A model generated the notes under the pieces. That model ran no database searches, was not told the origin of the DNA, and saw only the letters and a program-made list of their open reading frames with translations. The position numbers were made by a program, and so were the translations under genes. Shown piece by piece: positions 52,311 to 60,952 of a stretch of DNA of 64,000 nucleotides (its first letter is position 1; every line of letters begins with the position of its first letter). Source of the stretch: Rhodospirillaceae bacterium. GTDB taxonomy: Bacteria; Pseudomonadota; Alphaproteobacteria; SP197. Location of the stretch: positions 124,001-188,000 of the forward strand of contig PBNE01000002.1 of assembly GCA_002722885.1 (NCBI GenBank), in the 5' to 3' direction.

Positions 52311-53061
52311 ACGACTGGCAACGGCGGCGCACCGCCGGGCCCGGGCGGTGGAGCTGGGCTGTGCCTACAGCCATCTCGATGGTGTCGACCTTCTCGAGGT
52401 GATGATCCGGGAGGCGTTTCCGGGTGATCTGGCAATTGCGTCATCCTTCGGCGCCGAAGCTGTCGCCCTGCTTGCCCTGGCGGCCGACATCGACCCAACC
52501 GTTCCCGTGATCTTTCTCGACACCGGGAAGTTTTATCCGAAGACCGTGGCGTACCGCGATGAGGTTGTTGCGCATCTGGGCCTCACCCGCATGTGAATCG
52601 CGAAGCCGGATATCCTGGATGTTGCCGGGGTCGATACCTCGGGCGATCTGTGGAATCGCCATGCCGATGCCTGCTGTTACCTGCGCAAGGTTGTGCCCCT
52701 GGTTCAGGCGGTGACGCCTTATGGTGCGTGGGTCACGGGCCGCAAGCGTCACCAAGGCGACAGCCGGGAGGCGCTGCAACCGATCAAAGCGTCGGACGGC
52801 TGGGTCAAGATCAATCCGTTGGCCCGTTGGACGAAACAGGATGTCTTCCGCTTCATCGCGCAACGCGGACTGCCAAAGCATCCGCTGTTGGAACAGGGTT
52901 ACCTCTCGATCGGCTGTCAGCCGTGCACGCGGCCGGTCAGCCCGGGGGAGTATGAGCGGGACGGGCGCTGGGCCGGACTGACCAAGGCAGAGTGCCGCAT
53001 CCATGCGTTCGAGACACCCCCGGCCGAGCCATCAGCCGCCTCCGCGGCCGTGCCTGACTGA
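52298..53061 (+). pseudogene. cysH: APS/PAPS reductase (CysH) with one frameshift and one in-frame TGA
   Basis: An ATG at 52298 gives MADVNDWQRRRTA, then the family sequence resumes in another frame as RARAVELGCAYSHLDGVDLL (one G missing in the GC-rich run near 52335-52345). The body has 'AIASSFGAEAVALLALAADI' (PP-loop-like) and 'IFLDTGKFYPKTVAYRDE'. TGA at 52594-52596 interrupts 'GLTRM' / 'IAKPDILDVAG' (probably CGA Arg). The rest is clear: 'DACCYLRKVVPL', 'SIGCQPCTRPVSPGEYERDG' and 'AECRIH', with CC and CxxC pairs of the [4Fe-4S] APS reductase type. Two lesions make loss of function likely. No cysI follows. Confidence 0.85.
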
Positions 53062-53170
53062 ACTTGTTTCCGCGGACCACCGGCCACACATGGTTCCCTG
53101 CAGCACCATGACGTTCTAAACACTCCCGGCGTCGATCGCGCGCCCTACTTGTGCAAGTTCCCGGATTTTC

Positions 53171-56100
53171 ATGACAGAGCTTTCCCTGGCCCATGGCCTC
53201 TCTTTCAACGACCTCTACGACCGCGACGGTCTGGTCCGGCTGGACCGGGCGTTTGTCGAGGCTCTGGAGCATAACGACCTCGCGCTCCACAACCGGCTGA
53301 TGGCCGGACGCGCCGATTCCGCGACGATCGACGAGAAAGAGCACTCCGAGCTTCTGGTCGATCTGGGACCGGCGCTGGAGAGCTTTCTGGGTGAACTGTT
53401 TGGTATCGAGGAAGACCTCGGCGCCCGCCGGGCCGAGCGTGACCGGCTGAACCCGATCTATACCTGCAAGCTCCAGTTTGTCCGCCGCCGCGCGGCCAAG
53501 GCCTTCAAGCCCGACGAGCTAGCCGCCGCCGACGGTGCTGCACTGCGTCGTGCCGTCGAAGCCGGCATCGGAACGACACTGGACGAGCTGAGCTTCGCCA
53601 AGGCCGTGATGGGCTGGCTCGATGACGAGGAGGCCCATGCCGAACAGCTCGGCAATGCAGCCCGCTTCGCGGCCTGGGCGACCCTGTCCGAAGACGGGCA
53701 GGAGCGTTACCGCAAGAGCCCGCTGTTCCATTTGCCGGCCAAGGTCGATCCCGCCAACCTGGTCGCGGTCGACACCATCGAGATCGAAGGTGTGACGATG
53801 CTGCGCACCCACGAGCACCATCTGCGGCGGCGCGAGGGGTTCGGTCTGACCGACCAGGGCATGGAGCTCGAAGCCGCGCTCGATCAGGCGAACTACTGCA
53901 TCTTCTGCCACAATCAGTGCAAGGACAGCTGCTCCAAAGGACTGAAGGAGAAGGACGGCAGCGCCTACAAGGCCTCGCCCCACGGCGTGACCTTGGCCGG
54001 TTGCCCGCTGGACGAGAAGATCAGCGAGATGAACCTCCTGAAGGCGCAGGGCCACGGACTGGCCGCCCTGGCTGTGGCCCAGGTCGACAACCCGCTTTGT
54101 GCGGCGACCGGCCACCGCATCTGCAACGACTGCATGAAGGCCTGCATCTACCAGCGCCAAGAGCCGGTCGACATCCCGCAAATCGAGACACGCACCCTGA
54201 AGGATGTGCTGGCCCTGCCCTGGGGTTTCGAGATCTACAGTCTGCTGAGCCGCTGGAACCCGCTCGATCTCAACCGGCCCCTGCCGAAACCGGCGACCGG
54301 CCGGCGGATTCTGGTGGTGGGTCTGGGTCCGGCGGGCTTCAACCTGTCGCACCATCTGATGAACGACGGCCACACGGTGGTCGCCGTCGACGGGCTCAAG
54401 ATCGAGCCGCTCGATCCGGAGATTTCCGGTGTCGATCTGTTCGGCGACCGTCACGCGATGCGACCGATCCGGGATGTCGAGGAGATCTATGAAGCGCTCG
54501 ACGACCGGGTGATGGCCGGGTTCGGCGGCGTCGCCGAGTACGGCATCACGGTGCGCTGGAACAAGAACTTCCTGAAGCTGATCCGCCTGCAGCTCGAGCG
54601 GCGCAACAGCTTCCGCATGATCGGCGGTGTACGCTTTGGCGGTACGCTCACGATCGAAGGCGCCTTCACCCACGGCTTTGACCACATCGCCTATTGCGCC
54701 GGGGCCGGACGGCCGACCTATATTGACATGCCCAACGCTCTGGCGCGCGGTGTGCGCATGGCCTCGGACTTCCTGATGGCGCTGCAGCTGACCGGCGCGG
54801 CCCGCGAAGCCTCGATCGCCAACCTTCAGCTTCGACTGCCCGCCGTGGTAATCGGCGGCGGCCTGACCGCCATCGACACCGCGACCGAGGCCCTGGCCTA
54901 CTACCCTGTACAGGTCGAAAAGTTCCTGAGCCGCTTCGAAGCGCTCGCTGCGGAGCAGGGCGAGAACGCTGTTCGCGCCGGCTGGAGCGCAGAGGAACAA
55001 GAGGTTGGCGACACCTTCCTGAACCATGGCCGAGCGATTCGCGTCGAGCGGACCGCCGCACAGGACGAGGGCCGTGAGTCCGATGTCCTGGGTCTGATGA
55101 AGAGCTGGGGCGGCGTCACCATGGCCTATCGCCGCGGCCTTGAAGAAGCACCGAGCTATCGCCTGAACCACGAAGAGGTCGCGCTGGCGATGGAGGAAGG
55201 CATCCACATTGCCCCCGGCCTCTCGCCTGCCCGGATCGATGTCGACAGCCACGGCCATGCCGAGGCGATTCATATGACCGACAGCGAGGGCAACACCCTT
55301 GTGCTTCCGGCCCGTGCCGTGCTGGTGGCCGCGGGCACACAGCCGAACACCGTGCTGGCGCGCGAGGACACAGAACACCTGGGCCTGGATGGCAAGTTCT
55401 TTCAGGCCTTTGATCTCGACGGCAACCCGGTCGAGCCGGAGAGGTCGGCGAAGCCCGCCGACACCCATGTGCTGATGCATCTTGCCGACGATGGCCGCGC
55501 GGTGAGCTTCCATGGCGACCTTCACCCCAGCTTCGCCGGCAATGTGGTCAAGGCCATGGGCGGCGCGAAACGCGCCTATCCCGTGATCAGTGATGTGGTG
55601 GCACGTCTGGGCGAGACCGGCAAGCGCGACAATGCGGCATTCCTGGCCATGCTGAACGACAGGCTGGTGGCGCGTGTGGTTGCCGTCGAGCGTCTGACGC
55701 CGACCATCGTTGAGGTCGTAGTCGAGGCACCCGAAGCCGCCTCGATGTTCCATCCCGGACAGTTTTATCGCCTGCAGAATTTCGAGAGTCGGGCGCCCAA
55801 GGGTACGGACGGCACGCTGCTGGCGATGGAACCGCTGGCGATGACCGGCGCGTCGATCCCGGTCAAAGGGCGCCAGCTGAGCGTGATCGGGCTGGAGATG
55901 GGCGGATCATCAGACCTGATGGCCCAGCTCGAGCCTGGCGAGCCGGTGATTCTGATGGGCCCGACCGGCACGCCGACCGAGACCGAACCCGGTGAGACCG
56001 TACTGCTGATCGGCGGCGGCCTGGGCAACGCCGTGCTGTTTTCGATCGGCAGGGCGATGCGCGAGGCCGGGTCCCGCGTGCTTTATGCAGCGGGTTACAA

Positions 56101-56650
56101 GGCCATGCAGGACCGCTACAAGGTCCCGGAGATCGAGGCGGCGGCCGACACGATCATCTGGGCCTGCGATGAAGCGCCGGGCTTCGAGCCCGGTCGTCCG
56201 CAGGACCACACCATCGTGGGCAACATCGTCGAGGCCATCGTGGCCTATCAGGAGGGCCGGCTGGGCGAAAAGACCATCGATCTGGAAGATGTCGACCGCA
56301 TCGTGGTGATCGGATCCGACAAGATGATGGCCGCGGTGAAGGCAGCCCGCTTCGGCACCCTGGCACCCTGGCTCAAGACCAGCCACATCGCCATCGGCAG
56401 TATCAACAGCCCGATGCAGTGCATGATGAAGGAAATCTGTGCCCAGTGCCTGCAGCCGCAGGTCGACCCGGAAACAGGGGAGCGGCGCCCGCCGGTGTTC
56501 TCCTGCTTCAATCAGGACCAGCGGCTCGACAGCGTCGACTTCGACGGACTGGGCGACCGGCTGGCCCAGAACGGCGTGCACGAAAAGCTGACCCGCCTCT
56601 GGATCGACCGCACGCTGCGCGGCTTGTCCCTGCGCGATGCAGCGGAGTAG
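53171..56650 (+). CDS. 1159-residue iron-sulfur flavoprotein: GltD-like plus PyrK/FNR-like fusion
   Basis: Residues 1-235 form a helical domain of unknown kind. At 240-330 is a GltD-type double-cluster domain with Cys243, 246, 250, 254, 278, 310, 318, 321 and 325 ('CIFCHNQCKDSCSKG', 'RICNDCMKACIYQRQ'). FAD/NAD Rossmann motifs are at 380-392 ('RILVVGLGPAGFNLS') and about 555 ('VVIGGGLTAIDTATEALAYY'). From about 835 a ferredoxin-NADP-reductase/PyrK-like unit follows ('FHPGQFYRLQNF', 'LLIGGGLGNAVLFSIGRAM'). It ends with Cys1084, 1090, 1093 and 1112 ('MKEICAQCLQPQV'), like the [2Fe-2S] end of dihydroorotate dehydrogenase B. It should shuttle electrons between NAD(P)H and an unknown partner. Confidence 0.85.
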   Translation: MTELSLAHGLSFNDLYDRDGLVRLDRAFVEALEHNDLALHNRLMAGRADSATIDEKEHSELLVDLGPALESFLGELFGIEEDLGARRAERDRLNPIYTCKLQFVRRRAAKAFKPDELAAADGAALRRAVEAGIGTTLDELSFAKAVMGWLDDEEAHAEQLGNAARFAAWATLSEDGQERYRKSPLFHLPAKVDPANLVAVDTIEIEGVTMLRTHEHHLRRREGFGLTDQGMELEAALDQANYCIFCHNQCKDSCSKGLKEKDGSAYKASPHGVTLAGCPLDEKISEMNLLKAQGHGLAALAVAQVDNPLCAATGHRICNDCMKACIYQRQEPVDIPQIETRTLKDVLALPWGFEIYSLLSRWNPLDLNRPLPKPATGRRILVVGLGPAGFNLSHHLMNDGHTVVAVDGLKIEPLDPEISGVDLFGDRHAMRPIRDVEEIYEALDDRVMAGFGGVAEYGITVRWNKNFLKLIRLQLERRNSFRMIGGVRFGGTLTIEGAFTHGFDHIAYCAGAGRPTYIDMPNALARGVRMASDFLMALQLTGAAREASIANLQLRLPAVVIGGGLTAIDTATEALAYYPVQVEKFLSRFEALAAEQGENAVRAGWSAEEQEVGDTFLNHGRAIRVERTAAQDEGRESDVLGLMKSWGGVTMAYRRGLEEAPSYRLNHEEVALAMEEGIHIAPGLSPARIDVDSHGHAEAIHMTDSEGNTLVLPARAVLVAAGTQPNTVLAREDTEHLGLDGKFFQAFDLDGNPVEPERSAKPADTHVLMHLADDGRAVSFHGDLHPSFAGNVVKAMGGAKRAYPVISDVVARLGETGKRDNAAFLAMLNDRLVARVVAVERLTPTIVEVVVEAPEAASMFHPGQFYRLQNFESRAPKGTDGTLLAMEPLAMTGASIPVKGRQLSVIGLEMGGSSDLMAQLEPGEPVILMGPTGTPTETEPGETVLLIGGGLGNAVLFSIGRAMREAGSRVLYAAGYKAMQDRYKVPEIEAAADTIIWACDEAPGFEPGRPQDHTIVGNIVEAIVAYQEGRLGEKTIDLEDVDRIVVIGSDKMMAAVKAARFGTLAPWLKTSHIAIGSINSPMQCMMKEICAQCLQPQVDPETGERRPPVFSCFNQDQRLDSVDFDGLGDRLAQNGVHEKLTRLWIDRTLRGLSLRDAAE

Positions 56651-56677
56651 GGTTGCGCCGGAACGAGGGAGACGATC

Positions 56678-57253
56678 ATGAAGGTACTTGTCGTGATGGC
56701 GCATCCGCGCCGGGATTCGCTGACCGGGCAAATCACCGATGCCGTGGCCGCCGGTCTGGCTGAGGCAGGCCACGAAGCCGAGATCGCCGATCTCTACGGC
56801 GAGGAGTTCGATCCGCTGATCTATCCGCCTGACGAGCCGGACTGGACACGCGAGGACAAAACCTATGCGGAGAGCACCCAGGCCGAAATCGCGCGACTGC
56901 AGCGCAACGACGGCGTGATCCTGGTTTTCCCGATCTGGTGGTGGTCGTTCCCGGCGATCATGAAGGGCTGGATCGACCGTGTCTGGAACAAGGATGTGGC
57001 CTATGGCGCCAACACGTTGAACCACAAGCGGGCGCTCGCGATCGGGATGTCGGCATCGGACGCGGCGCAGTATGCCAAGCGTGGTTACGACGAGGCGATG
57101 GAAACCGAGATCGTGACCGGAATTTTCGACTTTTGCGGTATCTCGGACGGTCGCCTGGAGTTTCTGCACGGTTCCACGGATGGGGGCGAACGAGCCGTGG
57201 AGATGATCGCCGAGGCCAAGGGCCTGGGCCGGAGCTTCGCCGACGGGCTCTAG
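56678..57253 (+). CDS. NAD(P)H dehydrogenase (quinone)-like flavodoxin-fold protein
   Basis: The 191-residue protein starts MKVLVVMAHPRRDSLTGQIT, the N-terminal FMN-loop motif of the NQO1/MdaB/KefF family. 'VILVFPIWWWSFPAIMKGWI' followed by DRVW is the second diagnostic block, contacting the isoalloxazine. It would reduce quinones or related electrophiles by two electrons. It lies 27 bp after the large fusion flavoprotein on the same strand with a ribosome-binding GAGGGAG, so co-transcription and a shared redox role are plausible. Confidence 0.9.
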   Translation: MKVLVVMAHPRRDSLTGQITDAVAAGLAEAGHEAEIADLYGEEFDPLIYPPDEPDWTREDKTYAESTQAEIARLQRNDGVILVFPIWWWSFPAIMKGWIDRVWNKDVAYGANTLNHKRALAIGMSASDAAQYAKRGYDEAMETEIVTGIFDFCGISDGRLEFLHGSTDGGERAVEMIAEAKGLGRSFADGL

Positions 57254-57297
57254 GAACAATCTGAACGTGTCAGATTACGCCAGCCTTTTTCGTTGGA

Positions 57298-58035
57298 TCA
57301 GATCACCACGATCATCACGGAGACACAGAGCAGGAATCCCAACGCGATACGCCGGTAGAGGTGCGCGCTTGAGGGATTGAAGCAGCTCATGCCAAGCCAC
57401 GTGCCGAGCAGCACGAACGGCATGATCAACGCCGACCGATAAAGAGCCCTGCTGTCGAGTGCACCGTCGACGGCAAAGGTGATGAGCGTGACCGCCGAGA
57501 GGATCGTGAAGAAGCCGACGAGGTTGGCCCGTCCGATGGCCGGGTCACCGCCGCGGGCGAGCTGGTAGAGCACGACCGGCGGTCCACCGATCCCGACGCT
57601 GGAGTTCAGAAAACCGCCGATCATCCCGACGCCGACATGGGTTCCCATGTTGCGCGGCCCGCGATACTGCCAGCCCGTGAGCATGATCAGCGTGAAGATC
57701 ACAACAAAGGCGGCGATCGCCCGTTTCATGATGTCGCCGTCAACGCTGACCAGAACCCAGGCACCAAGCGGCACGGTGATGATGCAGACACCGCCCAAGG
57801 TCAGAACCTCCTTGCGGTCGATCAGACGCCAGGTGCCGCCAAGCATGCGAACAGAGTTCACAAGGCCCATGATCGTGACCACGGGGATGGCCTCGACCGG
57901 CGAGAACAGCACCACAAGGATCGGTGTCATTACGAGGTTGAGGCCGAAACCGGCGAACCCGCTGATCACAGCCGCCACAAACCCGGCGGCAGCAGCCGCG
58001 ACGAGTTCAATGGTCAGGAGGTCGGCAAGAAACAT
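57298..58035 (-). CDS. TauE/SafE family membrane permease
   Basis: The protein has about 245 residues and eight hydrophobic segments. The repeated TauE halves are visible: 'AGFVAAVISGFAGFGLNLVM' and 'GGFLNSSVGIGGPPVVLYQL'. The family exports sulfite, sulfoacetate and other organosulfonate products. Given the TauD-type dioxygenase elsewhere in the window, sulfite or sulfonate export is a reasonable guess but unproven. The start is uncertain: Met at 58035 has GGAA upstream, while an alternative Met lies at 58071. It is convergent with the flavodoxin-fold gene. Confidence 0.88.
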   Translation of the reverse strand: MFLADLLTIELVAAAAAGFVAAVISGFAGFGLNLVMTPILVVLFSPVEAIPVVTIMGLVNSVRMLGGTWRLIDRKEVLTLGGVCIITVPLGAWVLVSVDGDIMKRAIAAFVVIFTLIMLTGWQYRGPRNMGTHVGVGMIGGFLNSSVGIGGPPVVLYQLARGGDPAIGRANLVGFFTILSAVTLITFAVDGALDSRALYRSALIMPFVLLGTWLGMSCFNPSSAHLYRRIALGFLLCVSVMIVVI

Positions 58036-58157
58036 GGATCGTTCCAGAACAATGGAGACGATGTTTCCCATACAGGAAGCGCTGGGACAAAGCAGCAGGG
58101 CTCTTGTGTCACGTTCTGTTGAATTGCGCGCGACGGCACACGACGTTGTGCCTTCTG

Positions 58158-58568
58158 ATGGAACACCGTCGTCGCCTCTTTGACCCCGTGAGGGTTCTCG
58201 ACGCGCTGGACAGCTTTGAAGGCTGGAACGCGCGCCAGTCGCCGTGGCTGCGAATCCCCCTGGGTCTTTTGCTCTGCCTCGGCGGGATACTTTCGATTCT
58301 GCCTTTCGTGGGGCTCTGGATGCTGCCGCTGGGCCTGCTCGTCCTGTCTGAAGATGTGCCGTTCATCCGCGATCGACGGGACCGTTTAGAAGGATGGCTA
58401 CGCCGCATTCTCGGCGAACGGCAAAACGAAAGCGGCTGCGCCTCGAACACAAGCGCAGCAACGGAGCGCCCTGAACCTAAAGGTGCCGCAGAGACAGCGC
58501 GGCAGCGGCAACGATCCAGAGACGCGAGGCAGGCCTCGTCCAGCAGGCCACGCCCTTCCGCGAACTGA
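58158..58568 (+). CDS. Small membrane protein of unknown function, with an atypical tail
   Basis: The 136-residue frame starts MEHRRRLFDPVRVLDALDSF. The first 90 residues look like a compact membrane protein: 'WLRIPLGLLLCLGGILSILP' and 'FVGLWMLPLGLLVLSEDVPF', followed by a basic helix. The last 45 residues (from about 58435) are low-complexity and polar (SAATERPEPKG... RQRQRSRDARQ) and are antisense to an ATP-grasp remnant, so the natural stop may have been lost. It is divergent from the TauE-like gene. Function unknown. Confidence 0.6.
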   Translation: MEHRRRLFDPVRVLDALDSFEGWNARQSPWLRIPLGLLLCLGGILSILPFVGLWMLPLGLLVLSEDVPFIRDRRDRLEGWLRRILGERQNESGCASNTSAATERPEPKGAAETARQRQRSRDARQASSSRPRPSAN

Positions 58569-58864
58569 GGGAGGGTGAAGTCGCCGACACCGTTGACATC
58601 GATCAGGCAGGGGCCGTTGTCGGTCAAGGCAATGTCCCAGGTCTGCATCTGCATGCCCGGAAAGGCATGGACGGCCCGTCTGGCCAACGACACAAGCTCC
58701 TCCCAGTCAGGCATGGTGAATCCCGCGATGGCCTCGCCGCTGTCGGGGTGGCGTTCCAGATGCTCGAGATCGAGGCCCGTACCGCGAACCGCGACGCCCA
58801 CGACACCCGTCTCGGGATCAATGGGCGCCAGAAGACGGCTGCCTCCGATCTCTGATCCAACCAT
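58493..58864 (-). pseudogene. Sugar-transfer-associated ATP-grasp protein remnant (C-terminal part)
   Basis: On the minus strand about 120 residues match the end of an ATP-grasp enzyme: 'EIGGSRLLAPIDPETGVVGV', 'DLEHLERHPDSGEAIAGFTM' and 'TWDIALTDNGPCLIDVNGVG' followed by DF. The latter holds the Asp and Asn that bind magnesium-ATP. The N-terminal two thirds are absent. Family resemblance is to ATP-grasp proteins found near polysaccharide or teichoic-acid-like sugar-transfer genes. It overlaps the 3' end of the small membrane protein on the other strand. Non-functional as it stands. Confidence 0.6.
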
Positions 58865-58993
58865 CGCCGGAGGGCCGGGTGTGCATTGTCGCATCCGGTC
58901 CCTTTCCGGCATGGCCGGCATACCCGGCGGGGATTCCCCTCGTCGGCCCCGCCATGGTAGGAGGCAGGCCCTGATCCAATCCCGAGGATCATC

Positions 58994-59251
58994 ATGCACG
59001 CCATCATCGCCGCCATCGTGGCCGTCCTTCTTTCAATCCTGCTCGTCAGCGTTCTGCGCAAGCGGCGCGAGGCGATCGGGGCAGCCGTGCTCCAGAAAGG
59101 CGCCCTGGCGCTCGCCGTAGGCGGCCTCGCGCTGATTGTGCTCGGCTGGCTCGGGGCGGTGATGCTGGCCTGGGCGCCATGGCTGGTATGGGCGGCGGTG
59201 CTCCTTTATCTCGCCGCGACGATCCAGCGGGCCATGAAGAAGGGCGCCTGA
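58994..59251 (+). CDS. Hypothetical 85-residue membrane protein
   Basis: MHAIIAAIVAVLLSILLVSV begins an N-terminal membrane helix; two further hydrophobic segments follow ('LALAVGGLALIVLGWLGAVM' and 'LVWAAVLLYLAATIQRAM') and a basic end (KKGA). GAGG lies upstream of the ATG. No family is recognised. It ends 10 bp before the stop of the convergent lyase-like gene. Confidence 0.55.
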   Translation: MHAIIAAIVAVLLSILLVSVLRKRREAIGAAVLQKGALALAVGGLALIVLGWLGAVMLAWAPWLVWAAVLLYLAATIQRAMKKGA

Positions 59252-59261
59252 CGAACGCTCG

Positions 59262-60713
59262 TCACGACGGATAGATCTCGGCCCGGAGCCGTTCGGCCAG
59301 ATCACCGATGGCCGGTCCAAAAGGCTGGCGTCCCGCGAGATCGGGCAGAACCTCCCTGATCATTGCTGCGAGACTTTCGAGCGGCGTAGGCACGGGCCGC
59401 TTCGTCACATCCAGAGCACGCAACGCGATCGGCGCCAGACTGGCTAACGCCATGTCAAGACAATGGCCCGCCCGCTCCTGTTTGGACCAGGCCAAAAAGA
59501 CGGGACTGGCAACGTCGTTCTGACCGAAGCCACCGGACTCGCTGCCGGGCAGAAGTGTGGCCTGGGCCTGGAGCCGCGCCTCCTCCTCATAACCGGTCTG
59601 GGCCATGGGGATGCAGCCCATGTAGCCGCGACGGAATCCGTCTTCGGCCTCGGGATCGATGAGTTGGTCGGGCAGAAGAGAGACCTTGCCGTCGAGCAGC
59701 TTGGCGCCGTGACGCTCTGCAATGACACAGAGATTGGCATAGGCCGCCGAGAGCGAGTCCATTGCCAGCACAGCGTGAGGATTGTGGTAGCCACCTGTCG
59801 AGACGAACCGACCGTGGGGATGGTCGTCATCGACCGCATCGATCCAGACCGGATTGTCGGTAACAGCTTGAAGGGATTCCTCCGCCACCTCCGATGCCAT
59901 CGATGCGGCGCGGCGTGCCTGACCCAGCATGCGCGGAGCAATGCGATAGCTGACTGGCGCCTGGTAGGGCCGGCGCTCGCCATCGTGACCACCATCGATA
60001 AAAGTGCGCAGGGTGGAGAGCGCCCAACGGTCATGGGGGTTGTTCCAATAGTCCTCCAGCGCCGCATCGACATGACCTAACGGCGCATTGAAACCTTCGA
60101 AGGAGAGCGCCAAGACACGTGCCGCGAGGTCGAGTCTGTTACGGGACGCCAACGCCGCATCACAGACCAGCGCCGTGGCAGAGGGTGATCCGTTGACCAG
60201 ACACATAACGTCCTTTTCCTCGGGTTTGATCCGCTCGACTAGATCGGTGAAGAGGTGACTGAGCGAGAGAATTTCGCCCGCCCCGCCCTGCCCCATGGCG
60301 GGAACCTGCGGCTGCTCGGCATCATCGAGCATGGCCGCGACACCGGCAGCGATCTCAGGCGAGACCGCCGCTTGACCTTCGATGAAGTTGGTCAGGCGGG
60401 CCAATACGATTGCGCGGACAACCCGATCCGGCAGCAGATGGCCCCAGGACGCCGCAGCACCAACCGGCGTCATCTTTGCCCAACCCTTACGCTCTTCGGG
60501 ATTGAGCTTGGTCCTGGCCATCTGACCGGCACCGGTGGTGACCCCGTAGATCGTGATATCAGGATCATGCTCGAGAATACGGACGAGACGATCACGGCCC
60601 GATGCCATGGCCGCCATTGCCTCAGGCGACAGCGCTATCGGTTCACCCTTCCAGGCAACTTCGCAAACAAGATCGAGGGTTAGGTCGGTTCGCGTGGAAA
60701 GAATTCTGGTCAT
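59262..60713 (-). CDS. Aromatic amino-acid lyase (HAL/PAL)-like protein with a non-standard MIO motif
   Basis: The 483-residue protein has HAL-family landmarks: 'DITIYGVTTGAGQMARTKLN' (substrate-loop Tyr) and 'MCLVNGSPSATALVCDAALA' (Asn at the MIO site). In the middle is 'PQVPAMGQGGAGEILSLSHL'. In HAL/PAL the corresponding place is G-x-x-G-A-S-G-D-L, whose Ala-Ser-Gly cyclises to the MIO electrophile. Here it reads G-G-A-G-E, with the Ser missing (Ala145-Gly146, bases 60281-60276). Start at 60713 by fit to family. If MIO cannot form, the enzyme either works differently or is not a lyase. It is convergent with a small membrane gene. No hut genes are adjacent. Confidence 0.82.
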   Translation of the reverse strand: MTRILSTRTDLTLDLVCEVAWKGEPIALSPEAMAAMASGRDRLVRILEHDPDITIYGVTTGAGQMARTKLNPEERKGWAKMTPVGAAASWGHLLPDRVVRAIVLARLTNFIEGQAAVSPEIAAGVAAMLDDAEQPQVPAMGQGGAGEILSLSHLFTDLVERIKPEEKDVMCLVNGSPSATALVCDAALASRNRLDLAARVLALSFEGFNAPLGHVDAALEDYWNNPHDRWALSTLRTFIDGGHDGERRPYQAPVSYRIAPRMLGQARRAASMASEVAEESLQAVTDNPVWIDAVDDDHPHGRFVSTGGYHNPHAVLAMDSLSAAYANLCVIAERHGAKLLDGKVSLLPDQLIDPEAEDGFRRGYMGCIPMAQTGYEEEARLQAQATLLPGSESGGFGQNDVASPVFLAWSKQERAGHCLDMALASLAPIALRALDVTKRPVPTPLESLAAMIREVLPDLAGRQPFGPAIGDLAERLRAEIYPS

Positions 60714-60821
60714 GCCGGCTTGGAACCTCTGGAGCAGCTGGACTCTCGAAAGCCGCAGATTTTCGTCCTTTGACCTGTGTCGGCGGTCTTCGAGAGTGTG
60801 TGTGAACGAATCTTCTGCATC

Positions 60822-60836
60822 GTAACCATTTGTTAA
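60822..60836. promoter_or_regulatory. CtrA-like binding site upstream of the pilin gene
   Basis: GTAACCATTTGTTAA: GTAA, seven bases, TTAA, one base off the CtrA consensus TTAA-N7-TTAA. The first part, GTAACCAT, is also one base off the CtrA half-site TTAACCAT. It lies about 115 bp before the flp start in a 239-bp gap that is less GC-rich than its surroundings. In Caulobacter the Flp-type pilin gene pilA is activated by CtrA, so the placement makes sense. No experimental support. Confidence 0.4.
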
Positions 60837-60952
60837 GGATTGAATCCCATATTCCACTTCGACCGGGGGCGTCCTATCGGCACAGCGGTCAGGTGGGGCA
60901 AGGCCCAACCGTCTGGTTTTTTGATTTTCGAACTCTTAAGGAGGGAATGATC

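Noticed and set aside
53519-55753. 744-codon minus-strand open frame antisense to the large flavoprotein
   Set aside because: Shadow of a strongly supported gene. The His/Gln/Arg-rich translation has no recognisable motif.
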